Shown here: in pieces, positions 32,474 to 43,285 of the stretch
Layout: the number at the start of each line of letters is the position of its first letter
Numbering within the stretch: position 1 is the first letter of the stretch
Assembly (NCBI RefSeq): GCF_036588685.1
Contig: NC_086386.1
Location: forward strand, 50,019,878-50,083,877
DNA: 64,000 nucleotides
Direction: 5' to 3'
Source of the DNA: Mytilus trossulus
Taxonomy: Eukaryota > Mollusca > Bivalvia > Mytilida > Mytilidae
Position numbers and translations under genes: made by a program
The notes under the pieces: generated by a model
Told to the model about the DNA's origin: nothing
What the model saw: the letters and a program-made list of their open reading frames with translations, nothing else
The model's database searches: none

Positions 32474-33541
32474 TTAGTCAACAGCAATTGTCCCAGCAGG
32501 CTTGAGAGGTAAGGTTAATGGTCCTGTCCTCTCTTGTTCTTCCTTCACTATCTTCTTCCCGTTGTCTTCATCATCCTCCGTGTTTTCCTCGTCTCTATCC
32601 CTCTTCCTGGTCTTCCCCGACATGTCCATCTCTTCAGTACCTCGATCCTGGGGCGGATCTTCACTGCTATCAGTACATCGGTCCTCCCCAGGACCTTAAC
32701 TGCTAAAAGGTACATCAGCACTCGGTTGAGTGCCTTCACCGCTACTGGTGGACAGTACATCGGGCACAGGGGACCCTTCACTGCTTGAATGTACATCGGG
32801 TCGCCCTGTTGACCCTTCACTGCTGTTTGTACGCGGTACATCGACACTCAACGGAGTGCTTTCACCGCTTCCTTCTTCCAACCCTGCCCTCGCCGACTCG
32901 GCATAGCTCTTCTTGGTGGTATTCTGGCCATTCTGGGGGCAGGTCGACCTCTGGTGTCCTTTCTGGCCACACTTTATGCAGACAGGCTGTCTGCCCAAAA
33001 CTGTGACCAGAACTGGCCGGTTATAAACCATTCCTCTGTACGGTATCGACATGTATTGTTCCTCGGTACTCTTCATAATACCTTTCAAGGCCCCGGTCTT
33101 CAATTTCAACCCTCCATAGCCAATACTCTCTTCTTCAATTTGAATGGCGGTCCCGTAGCGCTTTAACCATTCTGCAACTAGCTCCTTTCTAAGATGCAAA
33201 GGAAACCAGTGGATTTTAAATTTGACCACTCTGCGATCTATTCTCTCAAAATACACTGCACCGCTGCCGTTGGCTAGGCCCCTTCTCTGTCCGTCACCAA
33301 ATTCCTTCGTCTGTCTAGCTGTGGCGAAAGTAAGATACCATTCCGCCCCTTCTCCGGTCTTGTAAATAGCCACAAGCTCCCTGGTCACCAAAGTACCATC
33401 TAGTGCCTTTAACACTTGTCCACGAGTGTTGACCTTCGTGTTCACAAATTTCGCCCGCAAAGTTCTCCTCATTACATCAGAGTTAACATAGTGGTCCATA
33501 ATTTCTAGACGGGCGGCCGCGAAGCCGACACCGTCAATCAC
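32474..33541 (-). pseudogene. ORF1/gag-like gene with one nonsense codon (cluster copy 6)
   Basis: A 355-codon frame intact but for a single TAA at 32696-32698 (after residue 281), where copy 1 has GAA in the SSEGPE context. N-terminal RRM-like region (LVAIYKTGEGAEWYLTF, FKIHWFPLHLRKELVAEWL), knuckle CIKCGQKGHQRSTC, Ser/Glu-rich linker, basic patch GKTRKRDRDE, tail ending PAGTIAVD. The likely start is Met15 (33499); the upstream codons run through the hairpin in a different frame from copy 1. The lesion looks recent. U1 spacer begins about 30 bp beyond the 5' block (33573). Confidence 0.8.
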
Positions 33542-33572
33542 CTGGATATTCTAGTGGTTCCCGTATTATTGG

Positions 33573-33832
33573 TCACACGGAATATCAATAATTGTTGAAA
33601 ATTCACTCCTCCGCAATACATATAAAAAAAAAACCTTTTCTGTTTCGTATTCAGTTACCATTTTTACAGTGTACGCGCAAAATTTTAAAATCAAATTTAT
33701 TCAATTTGGTGCGAGGGAAAAAAATCGACGGCAAAGCAATCATTTGCGTTTGAAATTGATAAAGGAGGGCGACAAAGGTCGCGAGATTATTTCTTGAATC
33801 CGTCCATGCTGCACGTGCAGTTTCCGCTTTTT
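33573..33832. repeat. U1 repeat unit, part left of the 3-kb insertion
   Basis: From 'cacacggaatatcaataat' to 'cagtttccgcttttt', collinear with 37801-38137 apart from a deletion near 33610-33630. The left edge is the junction with ORF1 copy 6. Confidence 0.8.
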
Positions 33833-36800
33833 AGCTCACCTGGCCCGAAGGGCCAAGTGAGCTTTTCCCATCACTTTGCGTCCGGCGTCCGTCGTCGTCC
33901 GTCGTCCGTCGTCGTTGTTAACTTTTACAAAAATCTTCTCCTCTGAAACTACTGGGCCAAATTGAACCAAACTTGGCCACAATCATCATTGGGGTATCTA
34001 GTTTAAAAAATGTGTGGCGTGACCCGGTCAACCAACCAAGATGGCCGCCACGGCTAAAAATAGAACATAGGGGTAAAATGCAGTTTTTGGCTTATAACTC
34101 AAAAACCAAAGCATTTAGAGCAAATCTGACATGGGGTAAAAATGTTTATCAGGTCAAGATTTATCTGCCCTGAAATTTTCAGATGAATTGGTCAATCTGT
34201 TGTTGGGTTGCTGCCCCTGAATTGGTAATTTTGTGGAAATTTTGCAGTTTTTTGTTATTATCTTGAATATTATTATAGATAGAGATAAACTGTAAACAGC
34301 AATAATGTTTAGCAAAGTAGGATTTACAAATAAGTCAACATGACCAAAATGGTCAGTTGACCCCTTTAGGAGTTATTGCCCTTTATAGTCAATTTTTAAC
34401 CATTTTTCGTAAATCTTAGTTATCTTTTACAAAAATCTTCTCCTCTGAAACTACTGGGCCAAATTAATCCAGACTTGGCAATAATCATCTTTGGGGTATC
34501 TAGTTTTAAAAATGTGTCCGGTGACCCGACTATCAAATCAAGATGGCCGCCACAGCTAAAAATAGAACAAAGGGGTAAAATGCAGTTTTTGGCTTATAAC
34601 TCAAAAACCAAAGCATTTAGAGCAAATCCAACACGCGGTAAAATTATTAATCAGATCAAGATCTATCTGCCCTATAATTTTCAGATGAATCTGACAACCC
34701 ATTGTTGGGTTGCTGCCCCTGAATCGGTAATTTTAAGGAAATTTTGCTGTTTTTGGTTATTATCTTAAATTTTATTATAGATAGAGATAAACTGTAAACA
34801 GCAATTATGTTCAGCAAAGTAAGATTTACAAATAAGTCAACATGACCGAAATGGTCAATTGACCCCCGAAGGAGTTATTGTCCTTTATAGTCAATTTTTA
34901 ACAATTTTCATAAAATTTGTAATTTTTTATTAACATTTTCCACTGAAACTACTGGGCCAAGTTCATTATAGATAGAGATAAATGTAAGCAGCAAGACTAG
35001 TAAAGTAAGATGTACAAACACATCACCATCACCAAAACACAATTTTGTCATGAATCCATCTGCTTCCTTTGTTTATAATTCACATAGACCAAGGTGAGCG
35101 ACACAGGCTCTTTGGAGCCTCTAGTTTGTAAATTAAAGTAATCTTTTACAAAAATCTTCTCCTCTGAAACTACTGGGCCAAATCAAACCAAACTTGGCCA
35201 CAATCATCATTAGGGTATCTAGTTTAAAAAATGTGTGGCGTGACCCAGTCAACCAACCAAGATGGCCGCTACGGCTAAAAATAGAACATAGGGGTAAAAT
35301 GCAGTTTTTGGCTTATAACTCAAAAACCAAAGCATTTAGAGCAAATCTGACATGGGGCAAACATGTTTATCAGGTCAAGATCTATCTGCCCTGAAATTTT
35401 CAGATGAATCGGTCAATCGGTTGTTGGGTTGCTGCCCCTGAATTGGTAATTTTGAGGAAATTTTGCTGTTTTTGGTTATTATCTTGAATATTATTATAGA
35501 TAGAGATAAACTGTAAACAGCAATAATGTTCAGCAAAGTAAGATCTACAAATAAGTCAACATGACCAAAATAGTCAGTTGACCCGTTTAGGAGTTATTGT
35601 CCTTTATAGTCAATTTTTAACCATTTTTCGTAAATTAAAGTAATCTTTTACAAAAATCTTCTCCTCTGAAACTACTGGGCCAAATTAATCCAAACTTGGC
35701 CACAATCATCTTTGGGGTATCTAGTTTAAAAAATGTGTGGCGTGACCTGGTCAACCAACCAAGATGGCCGCCACGGCTAAAAATAGAACATAGGGGTAAA
35801 ATGCAGTTATTGGCTTATAACTCAAAAACCAAAGCATTTTGAGGAAATCTGACATGGGGTAAAAATGTTTATCAGGTCAAGATCTATCTGCCCTGAAATT
35901 TTCAGTTGTATCAGTCAACCCGTTGTTGGGTTGCTGCCCCTGAATTGGTAATTTTGAGGAAATTTTGCTGTTTTTGGTTATTATCTTGAATATAATTATA
36001 GATAGAAATAAACTGTAAACATCAATAATGTTCAGCAAAGCTAGTTTTACAAATAAGTCTACATGACCGAAATGGTCAGTTGACCCCTTTAGGAGTTAAT
36101 GCCCTTTATAGTCAATTTTTAACCATTTTTCATAAATGTAAGTAATCTTTTACAAAAATCTCCACTGAAACTACTAGGCCACAATCATCTTTGGGGTATC
36201 TAGTTTAAATAATGTGTGGCGTGACCTGGTCAACCAACCAAGATGGCCGCCACGGCTAAAAATAGAACATAGGGGTAAAATGCAGTTATTGGCTTATAAC
36301 TCAAAAACCAAAGCATATAGAGCAAATCTGACAAGAAGTTAAATTGTTAATCAAGTCAACATTTATCTGCCCTGAATTTTTCAAATGAATTGGACAACTG
36401 GTTGTTGGGTTGCTGCCCTCCAATTGGAAATTTTTAAAGGAATTTTACTGTTTTTGGTTATCTTGAATACTATTATAGATAGCGATAAACTGTAAACAGC
36501 AATAATGTTCAGCAAAGTAAGATCTACAAATAAGTCAACATGACCTAAATGGTAAATTGACCGTTCTTAAGGAGTTATTGCCCTTTATAGTCAATTTTTA
36601 ACAATTTTCATTAATTTGGTAAATTTATGTAAATTTTAACCAAATATAGTTCTCTGTTACTAACGGGCAAAGTTCATTATAAATATAATTGAAAGAAGCA
36701 AAATCGTTCAGTAAAGTAAGAACTTCAAACACATCACCATCACCAAAATACAATTTTGTCATGAATCCATTTGTGTCCTTTGTTTAATATGCACATAGAC

Positions 36801-36837
36801 CAAGGTGAGCGACACAGGCTCTTTAGAGCCTCTAGTT
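33833..36837 (+). mobile_element. AGCTCACC...CTAG element, nested tandem form, inserted in a U1 unit
   Basis: The 5' end folds as a hairpin (AGCTCAC-TGGCCC, loop GAA, GGGCCA-GTGAGCT; 33833-33863), followed by a GTC-rich microsatellite (33879-33917) and five monomers of about 500 bp starting at 'ttttacaaaaatcttctcc' (33926, 34426, 35146, 35648, 36148). The 3' end, 'aggtgagcgacacaggct' with a hairpin and CTAG, occurs twice (35093-35124 and 36804-36835), so this is one full element plus a second copy lacking its 5' end. The 66- and 97-codon plus frames (for example 33973-34173, 34475-34768) are monomer-encoded and lack any motif. It is a familiar bivalve repeat; a Helitron/Helentron-like nature is suggested by the 3' hairpin plus CTRR-type end and T/T insertion. 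Confidence 0.75.
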
Positions 36838-37350
36838 CAATATAGCCAGGCAAATAAAATACGGCATCACTTTTCATCAAATGCACGTATTTTCCTCTTA
36901 TGCAATTTACCCGGTATAGTTGAATTTCATATTATTTCAAATAGAAAAAATAATTTGCCAATCAAAAACTTGTTTTCATCGTAAAGCAAATTGAATAAGC
37001 TTTCAAACTTAATTTATAGTTTTTACTTGTAACAAGCGGATTTTTTTTCATGTTACTTAAATGGAGAGGCAAAACTTGAAATTTACGGATGACGAGATAA
37101 TAATTTAAAACAAAACTTACTGATATGAAGTGTAGAAACCAAGTTGTCTGACTGAGAAATTAATTTGCTTCTTTATATCGTATACTCAAATTGATGAAAT
37201 ACAATGATATGAAACAAAAGAGTGGAAAACCGGTTTGCGATCACAATTTACGCTACTCCTGAACAGTCTCAGCGTATCAAAGAAAAAGTTTAACAACAGT
37301 TTCAAGTTTTAGTATTTATTGGGAACTTCTCTTTACATTTGATTTATTAA

Positions 37351-37514
37351 CAGGGGATAGCGCGAACGCAGTCCCCCACACTAAAAAATTGCGTACCCGA
37401 GTTGCCCACATTTGGGGCAATCGCAGGCTTCAGCCTAACCGGAGTGCAATGGAAAGGCCTCGACCTGGGGAGACCGCCTTTTTGATCACGGTGCTCCCTG
37501 TACCAGGTAAGTAT
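37351..37514 (-). ncRNA. U1: U1 spliceosomal snRNA, array gene 1
   Basis: 164 nt, the length of human U1. The 5' end is ATACTTACCTGG, complementary to 5' splice sites. Stem-loop II has the U1A-binding loop ATTGCACTCC. Stem-loop III keeps its AAATGT loop with a compensatory U-A to G-C type change against vertebrate U1. A U-rich Sm-type site (AATTTTTTAG) and stem-loop IV (GGGGGACTGCGTTCGCGC...TCCCC) follow. The U1-70K loop of stem-loop I reads GATCAAAAAG, while the near-universal form is GAUCANGAAG, so one normally invariant G is A. It functions in 5' splice-site recognition if expressed; the altered loop leaves open a variant or pseudogene status. Confidence 0.93.
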
Positions 37515-38656
37515 GCTTGGATATCTGACATTTGTCCACTTGAGTAAATCAGGAGTAACTTTATAAAGAGGTATTCGAACATATTATAGTCAGCCGATAC
37601 ATCAATTTAAAACATACAATAAAAAAAATCGACTTCGCATCGAGGGTCATTTGCCTCCTTCCACTGATTTCATTGAAACACGTTGGTGTATTAAAGACCG
37701 GGACACTTTTTCAGGACGATTTGTTGAAAGGGACCAAATAAAGTAGGATAACTCTGTGGATTAAAAACGTACTACGTACGTTCAGATCGCCATGATGCTT
37801 TCACACGGAATATCAATAATTGTTTAAAATTCACTCCTCCGCAATAAAGGAAAAAAAAACCAACAAGAACTTTATTGTTTTTCCCTCCTTCGTCGCTTCA
37901 ATTTCGTAACTGCCTTTCGTTCATACAACACTGTTTGCTTCTGTTTCGAATTCAGTTACCATTTTTACAGTGTACGCGCAAAATTTTAAAATCAAATTTA
38001 CTCAATTTGGTGTGGGGATAAAAAAAAAATCGACGGCAAAGCAATCATTTGCGTTTAAAATTGATAAAGGAGGGCGACAAAGGTCGCGGGATTATTTCTT
38101 GAATCCGTCCGTGCTGCACATGCAGTTTCCGCTTTTTCGATATAGCCAGGCAAATAAAATACGGCATCACTTTTCATCAAATGCACGTATTTTCCTCTTA
38201 TGCAAATTAACAGGTATAGTTGAATTTCATATTATTTCAAATAGAAAAAATAACTTGCAAACCAAAAACTTGTTTTCATCGTAAAGCAAATTGAATAAGC
38301 TTCCAAACTTAATTTATAGTTTTTACTTGTAGCAAGCGGATTTTTTTTTTATGTAACTTAAACGGAGAGGCAAAACATGAAATTTACGGATGACGAGATA
38401 ATAATTTAAAACAAAACTTACTTATATGAAGTGTAGAAACCAAGTTGTCTGACTGAGAAATTAATTTGCTTCTTTTCTTTATATCGTATACTCAAATTGA
38501 TGAGATACAATGATATGAAACAAAAGAGTGGAAAACCGGTTTGCGATCACAATTTACGCTACTCCTGAACAGTCTCAGCGTATCAAAGAAAAAGTTTAAC
38601 AACAGTTTCAACTTTTAGTATTTATTGGGAACTTCTCTTTACATTTGATTTATTAA

Positions 38657-38820
38657 CAGGGGATAGCGCGAACGCAGTCCCCCACACTAAAAAATTGCGT
38701 ACCCGAGTTGCCCACATTTGGGGCAATCGCAGGCTTCAGCCTAACCGGAGTGCAATGGAAAGGCCTCGACCTGGGGAGACCGCCTTTTTGATCACGGTGC
38801 TCCCTGTACCAGGTAAGTAT
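38657..38820 (-). ncRNA. U1: U1 spliceosomal snRNA, array gene 2
   Basis: Same 164-nt sequence as array gene 1, including the GATCAAAAAG loop and the intact 5' end. Spacing from gene 1 is 1306 bp. Confidence 0.93.
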
Positions 38821-39961
38821 GCTTGGATATCTGACATTTGTCCACTTGAGTAAATCAGGAGTAACTTTATAAAGAGGTATTCGAACATATTATAGTCAGC
38901 CGATACATCAATTTAAAACATACAATAAAAAAAATCGACTTCGCATCGAGGGTCATTTGCCTCCTTCCACTGATTTCATTGAAACACGTTGGTGTATTAA
39001 AGACCGGGACACTTTTTCAGGACGATTTGTTGAAAGGGACCAAATAAAGTAGGATAACTCTGTGGATTAAAAACGTACTACGTACGTTCAGATCGCCATG
39101 ATGCTTTCACACGGAATATCAATAATTGTTTAAAATTCACTCCTCCGCAATAAAGGAAAAAAAAACCAACAAGAACTTTATTGTTTTTCCCTCCTTCGTC
39201 GCTTCAATTTCGTAACTGCCTTTCGTTCATACAACACTGTTTGCTTCTGTTTCGAATTCAGTTACCATTTTTACAGTGTACGCGCAAAATTTTAAAATCA
39301 AATTTACTCAATTTGTTGTGGGGATAAAAAAAAATCGACGGCAAAGCAATCATTTGCGTTTAAAATTGATAAAGGAGGGCGACAAAGGTCGCGGGATTAT
39401 TTCTTGAATCCGTCCGTGCTGCACATGCAGTTTCCGCTTTTTCGATATAGCCAGGCAAATAAAATACGGCATCACTTTTCATCAAATGCACGTATTTTCC
39501 TCTTATGCAAATTAACAGGTATAGTTGAATTTCATATTATTTCAAATAGAAAAAATAACTTGCAAACCAAAAACTTGTTTTCATCGTAAAGCAAATTGAA
39601 TAAGCTTCCAAACTTAATTTATAGTTTTTACTTGTAGCAAGCGGATTTTTTTTTTATGTAACTTAAACGGAGAGGCAAAACATGAAATTTACGGATGACG
39701 AGATAATAATTTAAAACAAAACTTACTTATATGAAGTGTAGAAACCAAGTTGTCTGACTGAGAAATTAATTTGCTTCTTTTCTTTATATCGTATACTCAA
39801 ATTGATGAGATACAATGATATGAAACAAAAGAGTGGAAAACCGGTTTGCGATCACAATTTACGCTACTCCTGAACAGTCTCAGCGTATCAAAGAAAAAGT
39901 TTAACAACAGTTTCAAGTTTTAGTATTTATTGGGAACTTCTCTTTACATTTGATTTATTAA

Positions 39962-40125
39962 CAGGGGATAGCGCGAACGCAGTCCCCCACACTAAAAAAT
40001 TGCGTACCCGAGTTGCCCACATTTGGGGCAATCGCAGGCTTCAGCCTAACCGGAGTGCAATGGAAAGGCCTCGACCTGGGGAGACCGCCTTTTTGATCAC
40101 GGTGCTCCCTGTACCAGGTAAGTAT
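39962..40125 (-). ncRNA. U1: U1 spliceosomal snRNA, array gene 3
   Basis: No difference seen from array genes 1 and 2. Homogeneity of gene and spacer indicates concerted evolution or very recent amplification. Confidence 0.93.
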
Positions 40126-41266
40126 GCTTGGATATCTGACATTTGTCCACTTGAGTAAATCAGGAGTAACTTTATAAAGAGGTATTCGAACATATTATAG
40201 TCAGCCGATACATCAATTTAAAACATACAATAAAAAAAATCGACTTCGCATCGAGGGTCATTTGCCTCCTTCCACTGATTTCATTGAAACACGTTGGTGT
40301 ATTAAAGACCGGGACACTTTTTCAGGACGATTTGTTGAAAGGGACCAAATAAAGTAGGATAACTCTGTGGATTAAAAACGTACTACGTACGTTCAGATCG
40401 CCATGATGCTTTCACACGGAATATCAATAATTGTTTAAAATTCACTCCTCCGCAATAAAGGAAAAAAAAACCAACAAGAACTTTATTGTTTTTCCCTCCT
40501 TCGTCGCTTCAATTTCGTAACTGCCTTTCGTTCATACAACACTGTTTGCTTCTGTTTCGAATTCAGTTACCATTTTTACAGTGTACGCGCAAAATTTTAA
40601 AATCAAATTTACTCAATTTGGTGTGGGGATAAAAAAAAATCGACGGCAAAGCAATCATTTGCGTTTAAAATTGATAAAGGAGGGCGACAAAGGTCGCGGG
40701 ATTATTTCTTGAATCCGTCCGTGCTGCACATGCAGTTTCCGCTTTTTCGATATAGCCAGGCAAATAAAATACGGCATCACTTTTCATCAAATGCACGTAT
40801 TTTCCTCTTATGCAAATTAACAGGTATAGTTGAATTTCATATTATTTCAAATAGAAAAAATAACTTGCAAACCAAAAACTTGTTTTCATCGTAAAGCAAA
40901 TTGAATAAGCTTCCAAACTTAATTTATAGTTTTTACTTGTAGCAAGCGGATTTTTTTTTTATGTAACTTAAACGGAGAGGCAAAACATGAAATTTACGGA
41001 TGACGAGATAATAATTTAAAACAAAACTTACTTATATGAAGTGTAGAAACCAAGTTGTCTGACTGAGAAATTAATTTGCTTCTTTTCTTTATATCGTATA
41101 CTCAAATTGATGAGATACAATGATATGAAACAAAAGAGTGGAAAACCGGTTTGCGATCACAATTTACGCTACTCCTGAACAGTCTCAGCGTATCAAAGAA
41201 AAAGTTTAACAACAGTTTCAAGTTTTAGTATTTATTGGGAACTTCTCTTTACATTTGATTTATTAA

Positions 41267-41430
41267 CAGGGGATAGCGCGAACGCAGTCCCCCACACTAA
41301 AAAATTGCGTACCCGAGTTGCCCACATTTGGGGCAATCGCAGGCTTCAGCCTAACCGGAGTGCAATGGAAAGGCCTCGACCTGGGGAGACCGCCTTTTTG
41401 ATCACGGTGCTCCCTGTACCAGGTAAGTAT
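41267..41430 (-). ncRNA. U1: U1 spliceosomal snRNA, array gene 4, upstream region disrupted
   Basis: RNA-coding part as in the other copies, but a 113-bp insertion begins 7 bp upstream of its 5' end and the duplication junction lies 147 bp upstream, so its promoter is displaced and largely replaced. It is probably not expressed from its own promoter. A minus-strand ORF covering it (41263-41484) is spurious. Confidence 0.9.
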
Positions 41431-41437
41431 GCTTGGA

Positions 41438-41550
41438 CAAATGGAAGTTTTTAACGACCTTGACTGGCTATACAGCCCTTGCACGGTCGGCCCTGGCTTG
41501 CGCCTTTTTGGGCATTAAATAATTTATATTTTTACCATGTGGTAATTTAT
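41438..41550. mobile_element. 113-bp insertion with 11-bp target duplication
   Basis: GTATGCTTGGA is present at 41427-41437 and again at 41551-41561; removing one copy plus the insert restores the normal U1 5' flank. The insert contains 'ttgactggctatacagccc', 'ttgcacggtcggccctgg' and an AT-rich end. The 11-bp duplication fits a short retrotransposed (SINE-like) or 5'-truncated element. I recall similar words from bivalve repeats. Confidence 0.8.
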
Positions 41551-42447
41551 GTATGCTTGGATATCTGACATTTGTCCGCTTTGCATCAATTTCCACCTAG
41601 TATATGTATAAAAATGGCTTGTCTGAATTATTCATGATATTTGTAGTTTTGATACAATTTATGTTTGAAAAATTGTACAAAAATGGCTACAGAAAGGGTG
41701 ATAAACTTTAAAAGTGTTAAATGTGATATCCGAAAGTAGAAATCTAGTTCATCAATTGATTTCATAAAACTTTTTAATATGAGTTATAAAGTAGGTGGTT
41801 TCCTGAAAAAAGGAACAACACTAACAGAAGCTATGGTTCTGATTTTTATTATACAAGTTGATTAAACAATTCGGAAATATCAATATAACTCCGTGACAAT
41901 AGATAAAAAATTAAATGGTCATGATCATGTTTCTCATTTATTTAATGAATATATAAATGGAAGTACTTCAAGTTAAAGTAAGTATGGGGTCTTTTGGAGT
42001 GTTGGAAAGTAATGACCATTGTAAAATGTAACTATTGTCGCCTATGGAAAGGAAATACTACCGTGATACCTACATATTTATACTTTGTAAATACTATACT
42101 AATACTTTACATAAATACAAATATCTTCCGTCTTTTTGTTTAACAAGCCACCATTTATAAAATTATACTTAGAAGAACGCCTCAATGAAGGAATAAGGCA
42201 TATATAGTATATTCGTAAACTAGCTATAAGACGGTAAATAAACATCATGACAATAATAAAAACAGTACATTAATAAAAGGAATGCAAAACAAATGTATGC
42301 ATGTTGACAAAGATATGAACTGAATTTCTATTGGACATTATTTCCGATTAATTGGACAAAAGAAAAGAGAAAAATAACAGTTATGAAAGAATAAACAGCT
42401 GCGCCATGAGCGCATGATACGCCGGTCGTCTTGTGTGAAAGTTTTAT

Positions 42448-43228
42448 GCAATAATCATAAATAGTTTCTGAAAAGTTTTAAGCAATAACCATATATTGTG
42501 TTGAGAAACGGCGGGACATATGAACACCCCCAACACCCCCCTCTATTTTTTTCCAAAAAACTAAATATCACTAAAATAAAATTTTGAATCAAAACAAAAA
42601 GTATACAGATCTTTAGATTAATATAACAAAGAAGTGTGTAAAGTTTTAAGTTATAATCATAAATTGTTTTTGAGAAACGACGCGACATGTAAAAAAAAAA
42701 CTCCCCTCTTTTTTTTTTTTTTTACAAAATACTGAATAATTGAAAAATCAATTTTTAAATTATCACCAAAATGTATACAAATCTTAAGATTAATATAACA
42801 AAGAAGTTTTAAAGTTTAAAGCAATAATCATAAATCGTTTTTGAGATACAGCGCGACATGTAAAAACTACCTCCCCCTTTTTTACAAAATACTCAATAAC
42901 TCAAAAACAAGATTTTGAATCATCACCAAAAAGTATACAGATCTTAAGATTAATATACCTAAGAAGTGTGTAAAGTTTTAAGCAATAATCAAATTGTTTT
43001 TGATATACGGTGCTACATGTGAAAATGACACAACCCTGTTTTAGTTACAAAGTGCCGTAACTCAAACAATTTTAATCTTATTTTCCCCAAAAAGTATACA
43101 GATCATTTGACCGTCATAAGAAACAACTGTATCAAGTTTCATGAAATTTGGATGAGTCGTTCTCAAGTTACGGTGCGACATGTTAACGCCGAACAGACAG
43201 ACGGACGGACACAGGACATTTGTATTAC
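42448..43228. repeat. 170-bp tandem repeat block, duplicate
   Basis: Duplicate of 16860-17640 with no difference noticed. Confidence 0.7.
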
Positions 43229-43285
43229 AATTTTGACTGGCGTATAAAAATCGATACAAATACAAGTGTGTTTATTTCAAATTGA

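Larger units (their letters stand above)
15990..41577. repeat. 25,588-bp tandem duplication, copy 1
   Basis: Starts at 'gctttgcatcaatttcc' and ends at '...ctgacatttgtcc', where the same 'gctttgcatc' start follows directly. Every feature in it recurs at exactly +25,588. The last bases of the unit lie in the U1 repeat spacer, the first in dispersed repeat A. Confidence 0.95.
36838..41577. repeat. Tandem U1 snRNA gene array, 1.3-kb units
   Basis: Boundaries marked by 'gatatagccaggcaaataa' at 36838, 38138, 39443 and 40748 give periods of 1300, 1305 and 1305 bp. Units 2-4 are almost identical; unit 1 is a few percent diverged. Each has one U1 gene on the minus strand; the remaining 1.14 kb has no other recognisable RNA or protein gene. 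The 61- and 104-codon frames in the spacer (37970-38284 etc.) are repeat-borne and unsupported. The last unit is cut at 41577 by the duplication junction. Confidence 0.9.

Noticed and set aside
32062-32487. 141-codon minus-strand ORF
   Set aside because: It runs from the ORF1 copy 6 tail through the boundary of the hAT element, so it cannot be an evolved coding unit.
33973-35394. Related 66- and 97-codon plus frames in the AGCTCACC element as a protein family
   Set aside because: Similarity comes from the DNA monomer; sister monomers at 35.7 and 36.2 kb have no such open frame, and no coding signature is seen.
37970-41004. Repeated 61- and 104-codon frames in the U1 spacer as a possible gene linked to U1
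   Set aside because: They simply follow the 1305-bp repeat; the start codon is not kept in the diverged first unit and there is no motif.
41263-41484. 73-codon minus-strand ORF
   Set aside because: It covers the U1 snRNA gene and the adjoining insertion; the RNA gene explains the sequence.
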